Shown: positions 45,642 to 57,512 of the stretch, piece by piece
Layout of the letters: each line of letters begins with the position of its first letter
Position numbering within the stretch: the stretch's first letter is position 1
DNA from: Irpex lacteus
Taxonomy: Eukaryota > Basidiomycota > Agaricomycetes > Polyporales > Irpicaceae
DNA: 64,000 nucleotides
NCBI GenBank assembly: GCA_001986395.2
Contig: MQVO02000046.1
Coordinates: 1 to 64,000, forward strand
Direction of reading: 5' to 3'
The notes under the pieces: generated by a model
Told to the model about the DNA's origin: nothing
What the model saw: the letters and a program-made list of their open reading frames with translations, nothing else
Databases searched by the model: none
Translations under genes and position numbers: made by a program

Positions 45642-48600
45642 TCAAAGCTGCACTCGGATATGTGCAGCCATGTTGCGGTCGGGAAAGAGGTCGATGCAGC
45701 GAAGAAAGGAGTCACCATCCAGGGTATCCACCACCAACCGCTCGTGCTTCCGGCTAGAGTCCGAAACCAACAGTGCCCCCCTCTTGATGGAGCGCAAGGG
45801 GACAATAATCGAGTCTATGCGGGGTCGCTCTTTGACACGACAGAGACCTAACTCACGGTCGATGCGTCGCTGGGCCAGACTGAGCTGTGGAGAGAGGTCG
45901 AACGGGTGCACCAAGGCTAACGCGCACGTCGCACCGCCAAACTCGTACGTGAAGGTGAAGATGAGCTCGCAATAGATGTAACGGGAGCCATACTCCACGA
46001 TGATTGAGTCGTGGCGCGGTTTTCCATGAAACAGGTCGGAACACCGAAGGAGGTCTGACTCCTCGCGCCAGGTAACTTTAGATTCGTAGTTGACCTTGAG
46101 TAAACGGTATTCCATGATCTGTATGAGGATATGTCAGTAACCTGATCAATGGGCCCATAGTTTTCACTCGCCTGATCAGTTATTTCTACGTGAACGTCTC
46201 TACCAGCCATCCGCTCAGAGGTTGCGAGCCGTGTGGCCTCGTCTTCGCGAACAACTAGATCCCGAATGCATGTTGTAAGCTTGGTCTGAAAGCTCTTGAA
46301 CGCTGCGTCCGACCGATGGATTTCCATGAGAGCAAGGACACTGACAGGGCCCTTTTCGAATGGAGAGCCCAGATATATGTGGTTGAACCGAGTCGTGCGG
46401 CCTTGAGCCTTCTGTTTCTTCATCTGCTTGTCCGCTGCCTTTTGTGAATCGATATATTCGTCTCGAGCGTCGATGTTAGCCCGGATATCACAGATAACCA
46501 TGGAGCAGTCCTCGAGACGTGCAAGCTGGGTGAAAATATTGGTTAGAATTGTTATGCGGCCACTTAACCGTCCTAAGACGAACCTGTCCCTCAATATTCT
46601 TGAAATTGGTCTGCATTTGGTAGGCCTTGCGAAGGGGACCGTTCAGTTTTTCGGACGCCTTCGTGTCCATGTTGGCCAGGACACCCTTCAATCTGATATC
46701 CCGCGAGGCGTGCAAATGCGAGTGAACCTTGATTATCCCGTCCCAGTCCTTGTCGAACTTCTCCTCGACCTGACTGTCTGCACAAGTCTCACTGTATACC
46801 TAGACGATTGGATAAGGTTATTGATCGTAGTCTGCGTATGGAAGCGAAGGCAACTTACTGCAAGCTGCGTTCCGAACTGCTGTATTGTTGTGTCATAGTC
46901 CTTGAGTGTTTGATCGGTCTGTACAGATAACGAGACGTAAGTATCGCATTCAATGTACTTCCGCATCGTCTTAAGTAACTGGTATCCGTGGGAGCCAGTA
47001 GCGAAGATACTGTAGCTACATTGGATGATGATCTGGGGAGAAATAAGTCATGTCAGTCGTCTAGTGATGCAGAACTTCATATTCCGTACCTTCGACAGAT
47101 CGGCCCATTTGCCACCGTCGTTGAAGTCCGTGTCTGTGAGTGAACTGAAGCGGGTCATATTTGGCCAGGAGGGAACACTGTTGAGGCTGCGCATGATGTA
47201 TCAGGGTAGTGCTCGCATGTCAAATGTACAACTAACCTTTCGTCGACGACAGTTTGAGCTTTACGGCTCATCAAGGCGACGATGGCCTTTAGTATTCGCA
47301 AGAGATGGAGAAAGAGGCCTAGGAGGTAGGCATGCAAGCGATCAAAGGACATCGCTTTATAGATATTAGTACGCATGACACCCCAGAAAGCATTCTACGA
47401 TAGTGATAATATTAATAATGACTCAGGTACACAACAGTATCATCGAAAGATGAGACACTAACCTCCACGGCTCGTAGGCCAAACTGCTTCAGCTTCTTTT
47501 CCTTGACGCCTTTCCCCTCCGCCTTCTCGACAAGGCCTTGTGCGTGATTTTCTTCACGTTCCGCATATGTTTTGGATAGGTTTGAGAGGTCTCCTTCGGG
47601 TACCAGACATATCGGGCAAGGGGAAAGCCCGTGGAGGCCACGGATGAGGGCGAAGTAACATCTGTTAAAGTGTGAGTAAAGCTGTTACGGTAGCAAGGTG
47701 CGCTCTTACTGTTCTTCGTAGTCGGCGGTAATGATGTGTATGAAAGGATACAAGGTACGGAGCTGGCTATCTCCGCACCTCACGCGATAGCCTGTGCGAG
47801 AGTGAGCAGCAATCTGCTCGAGGAGGATGCGAAAAGCCTCGTGGTATACCGCGTTCTTCCAATCTATGTACCCTTTTTTCCCCTTCTCAGCGGCGGTCTC
47901 ATTGATCTATCATAGCAGGCTGAGTTACATTAATACAACGACGCAATAAACAGCTTACCATCGGGACCATACCAACAACACGACCTCCTCCAACTCCAAG
48001 GCCGTTCCGGACAACCGCGTCGATATTCGACAGGCGAACGACGATAGGGTGTCCCTTTTGCGTTCCGAATGTCGACAGCTTGTTCTTATCTGCCCAAACA
48101 ATGAGACCTAGGGGTTTTCCCTCCGGGTCTGTCGTGATGATGTTCGCCTGCATGTAATTCAGCTTTGTCGGTCTTTAATATTATCAAAACAATTGATGGC
48201 TTACCTGGACATCCCAAAACATATCCGCTGTGCAAGGCTCCTCGATGAACCTCATCCATTCGGTGCCAGTCCATTTCGAAAGCCGTTGGGCATCCCACTG
48301 GAAGTAAGCTGCGAGCTTGGGATCTTCGACCTGGCTGACAACCCAGTCCCACAGCGGGCGGTGATGAAAGTCAAATTGTTGAGGGTTCTTCTTATACTTA
48401 ACGGAGAGGGTAGTTTTGGAGAACTACGTCATGTTGCTTCATCTAATATTGATACAGCAGGTACTAAACAAATTATTCACACACCATAGGATAAAAATGA
48501 GAGGCGTGGTCCCAGGCACGACGGACATCGCCATGAGAATCGAAAGTCAAATCACCCTCGCCAGTCTGGACGTCGCGAACGAGCTTCAGCAAACGTTCGA

Positions 48601-49546
48601 TTGCCCCTTGACTCATACGAGCTTCGTGCACAAGCTCTGCAAACTCGAAGTCGACACGAGTCGCAAACGGCCGCCACGGCTCCTTGAGACTGGGCGCAAA
48701 GTCGGCATTTGATCGCTCTTGTACGTACTTCTCGAAGGGATACACGGTCGTGCGTCAGGATGGTACTCGACTCTGATATCATCGATATTAGGCGTTTCGG
48801 CCTCTTCTGCTGGCACCGTGTCAGTGCTCGCGAGTGGCGTCGAGGGTGAGGGCGTGGGTGGTTGGGGTGGTGGAGGTGGAGAGGGATTACCGGTGCGTGG
48901 AGGAGTGACACGGGCATTATCTACTCGAAGGAGTTCATCAGCATACACGCCTATACCTCGGTAACTAATGCTACAGATACGCAGTACGAACCTTGAGGTG
49001 GGGGGGAGTTAGGTACGAATGAGTGGAGGGAGGATCCGGGTACCGGAGAGCGGTGCTCCTCGTCTGCAAGAGGGAGATCTTCGGGGGGAACAGATTGAAC
49101 TGATATATTACTTCCATGGATGCTTCTAGTACACGAAATAGAACATACCTTCGTTCCCATGTGTCTGTGGATGGGGATCTGCGCTTGTGATGGTCCCACG
49201 TCGTCGCCGTTTGCGCGCTGAAGCAACACGCAACGAATTGAGCGTGTGCATGGACCTAGAGAGAGAAAGACTTACATCGTCTGCGTTCCTCTTCCTCCCC
49301 CTCAGAATTGTTCTCTGCTTGCAGTGCTGCCCATCTTTCATCGGCAGCCTTGTTCGCTTTGCAAGCATCGCGGTGTTTCTTGTACCCACGTTTGTCACAG
49401 ATTTTTTTGCATACACTGCACTTCTTGCTCTTTGATGACTGGTATTGGGTCGGTCCAGGTATATCCTCCAACATTGCAGGGGTTGAGGGAGGGTATGAAG
49501 CCGGGGGACAAGCGGTGAGAGCGAAGCAGAGATTCGAACATGACAT
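45642..49546 (-). mobile_element. Plavaka-type transposase gene, copy 1
   Basis: The transposase of a Plavaka-type DNA transposon, common in Agaricomycetes. It starts with a Cys/His finger (KKCSVCKKICDKRGYKKHRDAC) and has a Pro-rich linker. The body shows FEKYVQERSNADFAP, LWDWVVSQVEDPKLAAYF, GLIVWADKNKLSTFGTQKGH, RVRCGDSQLRTLYPFIHIIT, ALIRGLHGLSPCPICLV, AMSFDRLHAYLLGLF, FNDGGKWADLSKI, GSHGYQLLKTMRKYIEC and the C-terminal EYRLLKVNYESKVTW. There are about a dozen introns, including a GC-AG one (46119-46171). A one-base shift is needed near 48750 to join VEYHPDARP to VYPFEKY, so this copy may be inactive. No terminal inverted repeat was confirmed. Confidence 0.85.
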
Positions 49547-51308
49547 GCCTAACTTAAGTTATCGCAACCACGAGGCATCCCGAGCTTCTATCTAATAATC
49601 AGATGCCTCGAGATGATCATTATGATGATGGGATGCATCTAGATACAAGGTACGATCTCTGGATACCCCTTTTTGATCGTGATGCCTTATCTCCGCATCC
49701 CGTATACTCCGGACATTAATCCCCAGCATCCTGAGCCCTGCGGATGCAGCCGGAGACGCCTGCGGAGGGCACCCCGAGGCGCTTCTATCCTGATGGGCTT
49801 TCCAGATTTCCGACATATACGCGGGGTATTGTCGGACCAAGAGTCAAGACCACATCAGACGCGAAACTGCCTGCCCTAAACTCGGCTTAGGACTGTCATG
49901 CTCTTAACTTTTCTTCAAACTGCGATGCCTCTTTCTGTTATGGTCACTTCTTCGTAATTTAGGTGCGTTATTGATTCTACCCTGAGTAACTGGGAAACTA
50001 CTTACTTAGATGACATGCTCTGCAATAGGTTGCTCGAATGCATGGTGTTCTGCTTCTTCTGGTAAATAATTCTAGCTACGCAATAATCAATCCTGCCAGT
50101 GTACTATAGACGATGAAGCTTCGATGAAGCTTGGAAGTACAATCAGTTAACTTCAAAGACATCAGGGCCCTAGGATGAAGTATACGTGTACGTAGCGGGT
50201 CTTCGAAATTCAACTTTGTTAGTTGCTCGTGGTAAAATCCACGCCCTTGGCTTGCCTGAGCGTACGCAGCGGAGACAAGTATACCGGATGAGAGTGCGTG
50301 TTCACACATGTACGTAAAATTCTCACATAACCCCTACTGTATCTCTTTACTCATATAAAACGTGTACATGCAGATGAGATCAGCGCGAAACGTACAAGGT
50401 CACACATAACAACCTGAGTCTCCCGTTACGTCTCCACCACAACATCACGAAAATAAACATTTCGATATCTGAGAATTTCTAAGTTTAGCAGCCATATCAT
50501 CGTATCGCAGCCATAGCTGACCAAATCTGTCCTAAGGAATTTTGATCTGCTTAGAGCTATGTGAGATCTGCCGTGATAAAGGCTGTCATGGTGCTAGAGG
50601 GTGATAATCGGTCTCCACGGTGCAAGACATTTCGCACCCTATTGCATCCAAGAGAATGCGTGCATTGGGCAGATCTGTGTTGCCTGGGTTTAGGCGGGTT
50701 CAGGGGTCCGCGCTGATAGATATAAAAGCTTTCGATGGGTTATAAAACGTCTAATAATCATGATATTATTTCTGCTGAGCAGTGACGTGCATCGGCAGTG
50801 CAAGGGAGGTAAGTACATCGTGCAAGTATGTTACATAGCGACCACTGTGAGAAAGGAATCAGAATGCGAGAAAGGGGCAAGGATGCGAGTCAGTGCTGTG
50901 TGAGACGAGAGGGATACAGTGCAGAGGTGATGAGAGAATCCAGTTGGGCTGATTGATGGCGACGGTTGCAGAGTTGATCCAGAGAATGAGCCTTCCGAAG
51001 TTCGAGAGACAAGGGATGAGGCGATAGCATGATGCCTCACTAGCAGCATAGTCCGAGAGGCTGGAGACGAAGGCAGAGACAAGATGAAGACAAAACCGAG
51101 AGGTGAATGCGGAGAGGAGACGAAGGAAAAAGGTCCTGAAGCGAAGCGCACAATGATTGAGTAGAATGTGACGTCGAAATATATGAGAACAGACCTTTTA
51201 TTATGCTAGTCGTCGTATTAACTGATGCACGATGGTCAGTAAATAAAGCAAGAGTGTCATAGTCATTACTTGTTTGCTCACTGGCTCTGAATACGAACAC
51301 GCCAGACT
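49547..51308. other. spacer between transposon units
   Basis: No supported gene. The left end (49560-49860) is dense in GCATCC/GGATGC and GATGCCT words, like a subterminal transposon region. AT-rich single-copy sequence follows. Confidence 0.4.
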
Positions 51309-53073
51309 TAGTCGTCCAAGTTATCAAAGTTGTCTCGTGCGGCGCGCTGAGCTTTGAGTTTCCCGGACGCTGAATTACTCACGCGCTGCTGAAACCGTGC
51401 ATCTGGCTTGACAGATGATGGTCCCCAAACGCGACTGGCAGATAACATCAGCCATAGTTAATAGTTGATGCAGACGGACTCAGGCATATGGATAAAGCGA
51501 CGTACAGGTTCCACCATTGAAGAGTCGTCACTGCCCATTTAGACTTTTGATCACCGAAAGCATCTATGACTTCGTCATAAAGCTCGGCAAAGTCGACTCC
51601 GCCATCTTGAAGGCACCAGTGCTCCTTGCTAGATAATGCAAAATACGTCTGTTACAGTAGGTCAGTATGCAAGATGAACAAATAAGAGGATACATCAGTA
51701 TACCATAACAACGGTCCACGCAATCATCGCTGGGGTTACCGTCTTTCGCTTTGCAGCAACAGCGATCGGCCGACGACCAATGGTACTCGGACCAGGGGTT
51801 TTGCTGTAGGCAGACATTCTTCCGGTAAAGATCGAGCGAAAGACCTTGACACCATGCGCCGTGAGTTCGATGATATGCATAGAAAGGAAGCTCGAATCAC
51901 TTGCCTTGAGAAGGAAGTTGTTGCGAAGAAGTCCCTTCTCAACATCATCTTCATCGTACACAACATCCTCCGCATACATGTAGTTCATGTAGTCACCGGC
52001 AGAGAGGTATTTGTTTCCCTCGACGACTTCAGCACAGAATCTGGAGCATATAATTAGCTGTACTATCTTTCCGGATTATGGGCGTAAAGTATTGAAACTC
52101 ACTTCTCTGGGTTCTCTTTGAATGTATTGAGCATGCTACGTGGGCACAGCAATTCAGCTGTACCGAGGCACGCCCATCCCCGCCCGGCCTTGCTTTGCTC
52201 AGAAGGGTTGATCGGGTTACTGTAGAAACCGTTGAGGGGGAGTAGTAGACCGATCTCATATTTGAGATCCTTGATATCGTCTCTGCATCCGGCACTGGCG
52301 TCCTTATGCAGCTGATGTGTAGTATAGCACGCATACAATGAGCTATACTTGAGTGTAAATGTTGAGGTACTTACAAGACTGAGGAGTCGCTTGAATCGAA
52401 GGTTCTTCTCCGCGAAGAAGGCAAGATCCTTATGCATGGTCGGAAGGATGTCAAATACGAGATTCTCGTATTGTGTGGCTATCTTCTGTACTGCATTATC
52501 ATCACTAGGGATAGCATAAAATAAGCGACGCATATAGCCTGTCAGTACGCTCGAAAACAACTTACAGACTGTCGAGATATTCCTGGCTGTAAGCGTCAAG
52601 CTCAGGAAGGTCGATGCCAGCGTCGGCACAGTATGGGCCAAATAGCAGGATGTTCTCGACAGAGGCGTCTGGGCCAAGGAGGCGTTTGATCCACCGTGCC
52701 TTTTCTTTTAACTTACAAAGATATTCAGAGTCTCTGACGGGTATATGACTAAGTTTATCACGCATATAATATGGGAAAGCACAAAAACTCACGCGTGGGC
52801 ATCTTCGCCAATTGCAAGGGCGCGGGAGGCTGCTTTCAGGTGCGCTGTGTTGTCCTTGTCAGCCTCATCATCATCAAACCCATCGTCATTGTCCTGCTCA
52901 ACCGCCTGAGTCTCCACATTCTTGTTCTTTCTGATAGCCTCGGGAGAGGGTGAGCGTGAAGATTCAGGTGTTTTACTTGACCGAGGAGGAGGAGGAGGGG
53001 GCGTGTGTTTCTTTGCTGGCTGCGATTTTGATGGACGGTGTGGATACCTGGGCTGGCTACGATGAGCAGGCAT
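51309..53073 (-). CDS. DUF6698-type transposon-associated protein
   Basis: A protein of the agaric DUF6698 type. The biochemical role is unknown. It starts at 53073 with a Pro/Ser-rich tail (PPPPPPRSSKTPESSRSPSP) and an acidic segment. Conserved blocks are YLCKLKEKARWIKRL, DDIKDLKYEIGLLLPLNGFY, RGWACLGTAELLCPRSMLNTF, YAEDVVYDEDDVEKGLLRNN, GVKVFRSIFTGRMSA, VTPAMIAWTVVMTYFALSS, ELYDEVIDAFGDQKSKW and TLQWWNLRVWGPSS. About eight exons, with no lesion noticed. Its start is only 216 bp from the start of the divergent transposase at 53290, so the two probably share a promoter and a transposon. Confidence 0.75.
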
Positions 53074-53289
53074 GTTGTGGTGGACGGAGGAGAGAAGGGA
53101 CTTCGTGTGCAAGAATCTAGCCGCTCAATACTTATACACGCTCATGAACAAGGTTTTTGATGTGCGATCATATCACTGCGTTTTCATGATGTTGGCGCGC
53201 ATAATCTATGCTCTTGTCTTCGACCACTCACAGCTAAGATGCGGCTAGCAGTAGCTGCCTCATTACTTTTACTTTTTTTACTTCTCATC
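53074..53289. promoter_or_regulatory. divergent promoter, DUF6698 gene / transposase
   Basis: 216 bp between two oppositely transcribed start codons inside one putative transposon. This arrangement would couple expression of cargo gene and transposase. No factor site was identified. Confidence 0.45.
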
Positions 53290-56200
53290 ATGCCTCAATG
53301 TCTTCTGTGTGGAGAAACGTTCACGAAGATGCAAGGACTCACAAGACATAAGAACAGCTGCTCTGGGTCGCAACGCGCTATCAGGACTTCAAGTCGAGCA
53401 CAGCGTATTGCATTGCCAAGACTGCAAAAAGCGAAGCTTCAACGGAAGAGGGATGGAAAGGAGGCTGTCGTAGAAAGGCAGGAACTGCGAGAAGCCATTA
53501 ATCAGGTGCGTACTTTGTAGGTTTGCCATTTTCACCGAAACTTAGCCTTTTTGTGCATACAGCCGTCTGAGGACGACTGTGCACCTCTGGACAACGCACT
53601 AGAGGATAATTCCATTGCGGGTCCCTCAAATATCCGGCCGCCAACTCCCCCTCCTCCCATAGTCACAAAAGCGGGACGTAAGCGAAAGCTCCCTCAAATG
53701 TATCGTGACCTCGCACCCTCCGAGCTCCGCATGTTCTCGAAGAGGCATGGCGACCTGGCACAGCTTCTAGAGCCGTCACAGCTACCTTTACCACCGTCTA
53801 CTGTACCTACTCCACAATCACCCATCGTCAATACAAACACAACTTCTGCACTTCCAACTCTGCCTGAACCACTTGAACCTGAGCCTCATGAACGGCCCAC
53901 CTCATCACATATCACCGAACCCAATCGTTTCGACCTCTTTCGGGTCTATTCTAAGATACCACAACATGATCCTGTCGCAGAAGCTACCACGGACATGTGT
54001 ACGGACTCGCCAACTATCGCTGTCCCTTCTCGAGCAGAAGGCCTTACAGGCGGTAGCCCTCTGCGGGTATTTGGCCAGAAAGTACGGAATCAGGTCGCCG
54101 AGTGGTTTTCACCGCTGTCAAACGCATCTTCGGCTCTTCTCATGAAATGGCAATACAACGGTCAGGAACAGAAGTCAGCGGGCGAGCTACAACGACTAGT
54201 GGATGATGTCATACAGTCCCCCGACTTCAACAAGTCCGACTTCGCTAACTACTCAGTATCCAGCGAGTTAGATGCTCTCGATGAGTTCAACCCAGCCACC
54301 GGCATGTTTTCAGCAGAGGACGGCTGGAGGACTGGCTCTGTTAGCATCCGTCTTCCGAAGGAGAAAACGAAACACAACTCTGAATCTGACGCGCCAGAGT
54401 TCACAGTGGACGGAATTTGGTACCGACCTCTCCTGTCAGTCATCAAGTCCGCCTATGAAGACCCCACGCAGAAGCATTTTCACAACGTACCCTTCACTCT
54501 ATTCCGGCGCAACAATGACAATTCCGATGCTTTGGATCCAGAAGCAGCACCGGAGGATGTGGACCTTGACAATGCAGAGCGCGTCTGGACCGATGTTTAT
54601 AATTCCGATGCACTCATTGAGGCGCAGGCCCAGCTCGACGCAATGCCAAGGAATCCTGAAGACGATCCATCTGTTGAATATGTGATCGCTGCAGGCATGG
54701 GCTACTCCGACACCACTCAACTGACTAACTTCGGCAGTGCCTACCTGTGGCCGTTCTATACCTGGATGGCGATGCTGACAAAGTATCTGCGTGCAAAGCC
54801 AACCTTTTTTGCAGCACATCACACGGCATATATCCCGAAGGTGAGTTATTTCTTGTGTTACTTATATCACGTCTAATGCATACTATGCACTAGTTACCTT
54901 CCCTCGTCCAGGATTACTATCACAAGGTTTACAAAATGGCTGCAACTCCCGATGTTCTTCGATTTTGCAGGTCGGAGCTACTGCAAAAGATCTGGGTCCT
55001 ATTGCTTGACGCGGATTTCATGCACGCGTATGAACATGGCATCCTCGTCAGGTGTGGCGATGGAATACTTCGACGACTGTTTCCAAGAATCATCACGTAC
55101 TCAGCTGACTATCCAGAGCGGTGCGTATATGTATGTTCTTTTCAACTAATGGCTGTATGACTTATGCTTCATAGGGTGTCGCTTGCATGTTTGCGTTTTC
55201 TGGGGAATTGTCCATGCCCGACGTGTCTTGTGGAGAAGAAGAACATCGCTGCAATGGGGTCAAAAAGCGACATGAAGAAGAGAGCGAAGGCAAGAACGGA
55301 CGACAAGCATACTCAAGGGCTTATTGCGAGAGCTCGTGCATGGATCTTTGAGCGAGGATATAACCTTCGGAGCAAAATGAGCGAACGCTTACTACATCCA
55401 CTTTCGCTTCTCCCCACTCGAGTAAGTGTTAACAATCATCGCTGTGGCATTGCCTTTTGCCTGATATCTACGCAGAGTACATTCTCGGAACGCTTTTCAC
55501 AATTTGGAGTCAACTTCTATTCTATGTTTGTGCCGGATGTCCTTCATGAATTTGAACTCGGCGTGTTCAAGGCCTTTTTCGCTCATATCCTGCGCGTCCT
55601 ATTTGCTTTTGGCCCGGACAACATAACCAAGCTTAATAGCAGGTGAGTGTAATAGTAGCTCACGCAAAATGGGTTCTCAGGTTTGCTAATCTCGCTTCCG
55701 TCCTATAGATTTCGACGAGTTCCAACGTTTGGTCGTAACACCATACGGAAGTTTGTCGAGAACGTTTCAAGCCGGTCGAACTTCACTGCGTATGATTATG
55801 AGAATGTGCTCAAGGTACGTAACCTTGTTACTCAGTTGGCCAGAATCTGAATTGTTTTCTCAGTGTGCTATGCCAGTTGTCGAGGGTTTGCTGTCAGAGC
55901 CGATGAACACTATTGTTCTGAATCTGCTTTGGGCTTGTGCGGTCTGGCATGCCCTTGCCAAGCTGCGCTTGCACACGGAGAGCACTCTGAGTGCTCTTGA
56001 AGTGTCAACGACTATACTAGGGGATTCAGCACGACGATTCAGCAAGGAATGTGACAAGGATAAGTACGACATACGAGAGCTTCCTGCTGAAGAGTATGCC
56101 CGACATCGCCGAAAGACCCGACAACAAGAAAAGAAGCATGCAAAGGATTCTCAGCCCTCGAAAACTGCTCAACAGAAACCAGGTGACTCGAAGGGGAAGG

Positions 56201-57033
56201 GTAAGGAAAAGGCGTCTGGCCCTAAACAAAAGCGACTCAACCTCCAAACGTTCAAATGGCACAATCTCGGACATTACGCTGCCGCCATCCGTCGCTTTGG
56301 GCCAACGGATGGGTACTCTACTCAAATGGTAAATCTACTTAAGTCCTTGTATCTTGTGCTAATATGTATCTGCTATTGCAGGGCGAGCTCGAACACCGTC
56401 GGGTCAAAAGATTCTACGCTCGCACCAGTCGGAAGAACTACAGTTCGCAAATAGTGCAGCACATTCGCCGCGAGAAGATTCTTAGCGATATCTTTGAACG
56501 CGAGACTGCTAGAAGGCACCGAATCGCAAAGGAGCCCAGGGATACTACTGGTAATGCGCCAAAAATACGGAAAAGAGGCCGACCCCGCAAAGATAGACCG
56601 GTTTTTGGCTTCTGCGACGCTGACCCACTCACCGCGGCACCATTTCGTGCTCAGCATCAGATGTCTGACAGCAATCGTGACTACGTTGATCTCACTACAT
56701 GGGTTCTTGACAATGCGCACGACCCTGCTATGAAGGTACCAATCTAAATTCTGTTATGTTCGGAGACTCATACGCGTTCTTGCTTTCCAGGACTTTATCC
56801 CCACCCTCAAGAATCATCTCATCCCACGATTGAAGCAGCAGGACTTCAGTGGCGATGAACATCAGTACAGTGACAAGGAACGCCTAGCCCTGCAATTCGA
56901 GAACAACAGTATCTACTTCCATAAGGCCCTCCGTACAGCAGGGAAAACCTCCCGCCCTAATGTGTACCTAACGAATATTAGATTGATCCTAATTACCGAA
57001 AATAGTGCATTAGTAGATTTAGGTATAACATAG
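53290..57033 (+). mobile_element. Plavaka-type transposase gene, copy 2, 3'-truncated
   Basis: A second Plavaka-type transposase, from a clade different from copy 1. It opens with a Cys/His finger (QCLLCGETFTKMQGLTRHKN, then SC), continues after intron 53512-53564 with a Pro-rich linker, and shows QKHFHNVPFTLFR, YVIAAGMGYSDTTQLTNFGS, YLWPFYTWMAMLTKYLRAKP, HAYEHGILVRCGDGILRRLF, CPCPTCLVEKKN, FYSMFVPDVLHEFELGVFKA, FKWHNLGHYAAAIRRFGPTD and GELEHRRVKRFYARTSRKNY. The expected end after IYFHKALR (usually followed by the VNYTTYD block) is replaced by AT-rich sequence from about 56945 and a stop at 57031. The upstream frame is intact across several introns. Confidence 0.82.
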
Positions 57034-57512
57034 GCAGAAAAAGAAAGGTACCTAACCTAGCCGGGCTAATGCAGGACTAATAAGCATAATCTATTGCAAA
57101 CAAGACATTACAAAGTTGTAGTTATCACGCTCACATATACCAAATTAGTACAGGATAACATCAAAAATTGATATTGATACACAAATAATACAATTATGTA
57201 TTCTACTGGTCATCAGAGTGGGGGGCGGATAGAGCGGCGATGGAGTTGGGGTGGGTAGAGTTGTAGTGTACAAGTACAATGCACAGAGACAAAACATGAT
57301 ACTACCAATGAGGCGGTATCAAAGAAAGAGTACCATAAGGGTGACAAGGCGGCATAGTAGAACTAAGGGGGCATAAGGATGTGAAGATAGAATGACAGAG
57401 TGGAGGTGGCATGGAGAAGCAGAGGCATGATGACAAAGAGAGCAGGTAGAGGTTACAGGCGGCCAAGAACAAATAAAAATACATACAGTACATAGAGGGC
57501 AGAAGCGGGAGG
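57034..57512. other. spacer between transposase copy 2 and DUF6532 gene
   Basis: About 480 bp. The left part is AT-rich and contains the word GGTACCTAAC, similar to GTACCTAAC at the truncation point of the transposase (about 56963). This could be a small insertion. No gene is supported. Confidence 0.4.
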
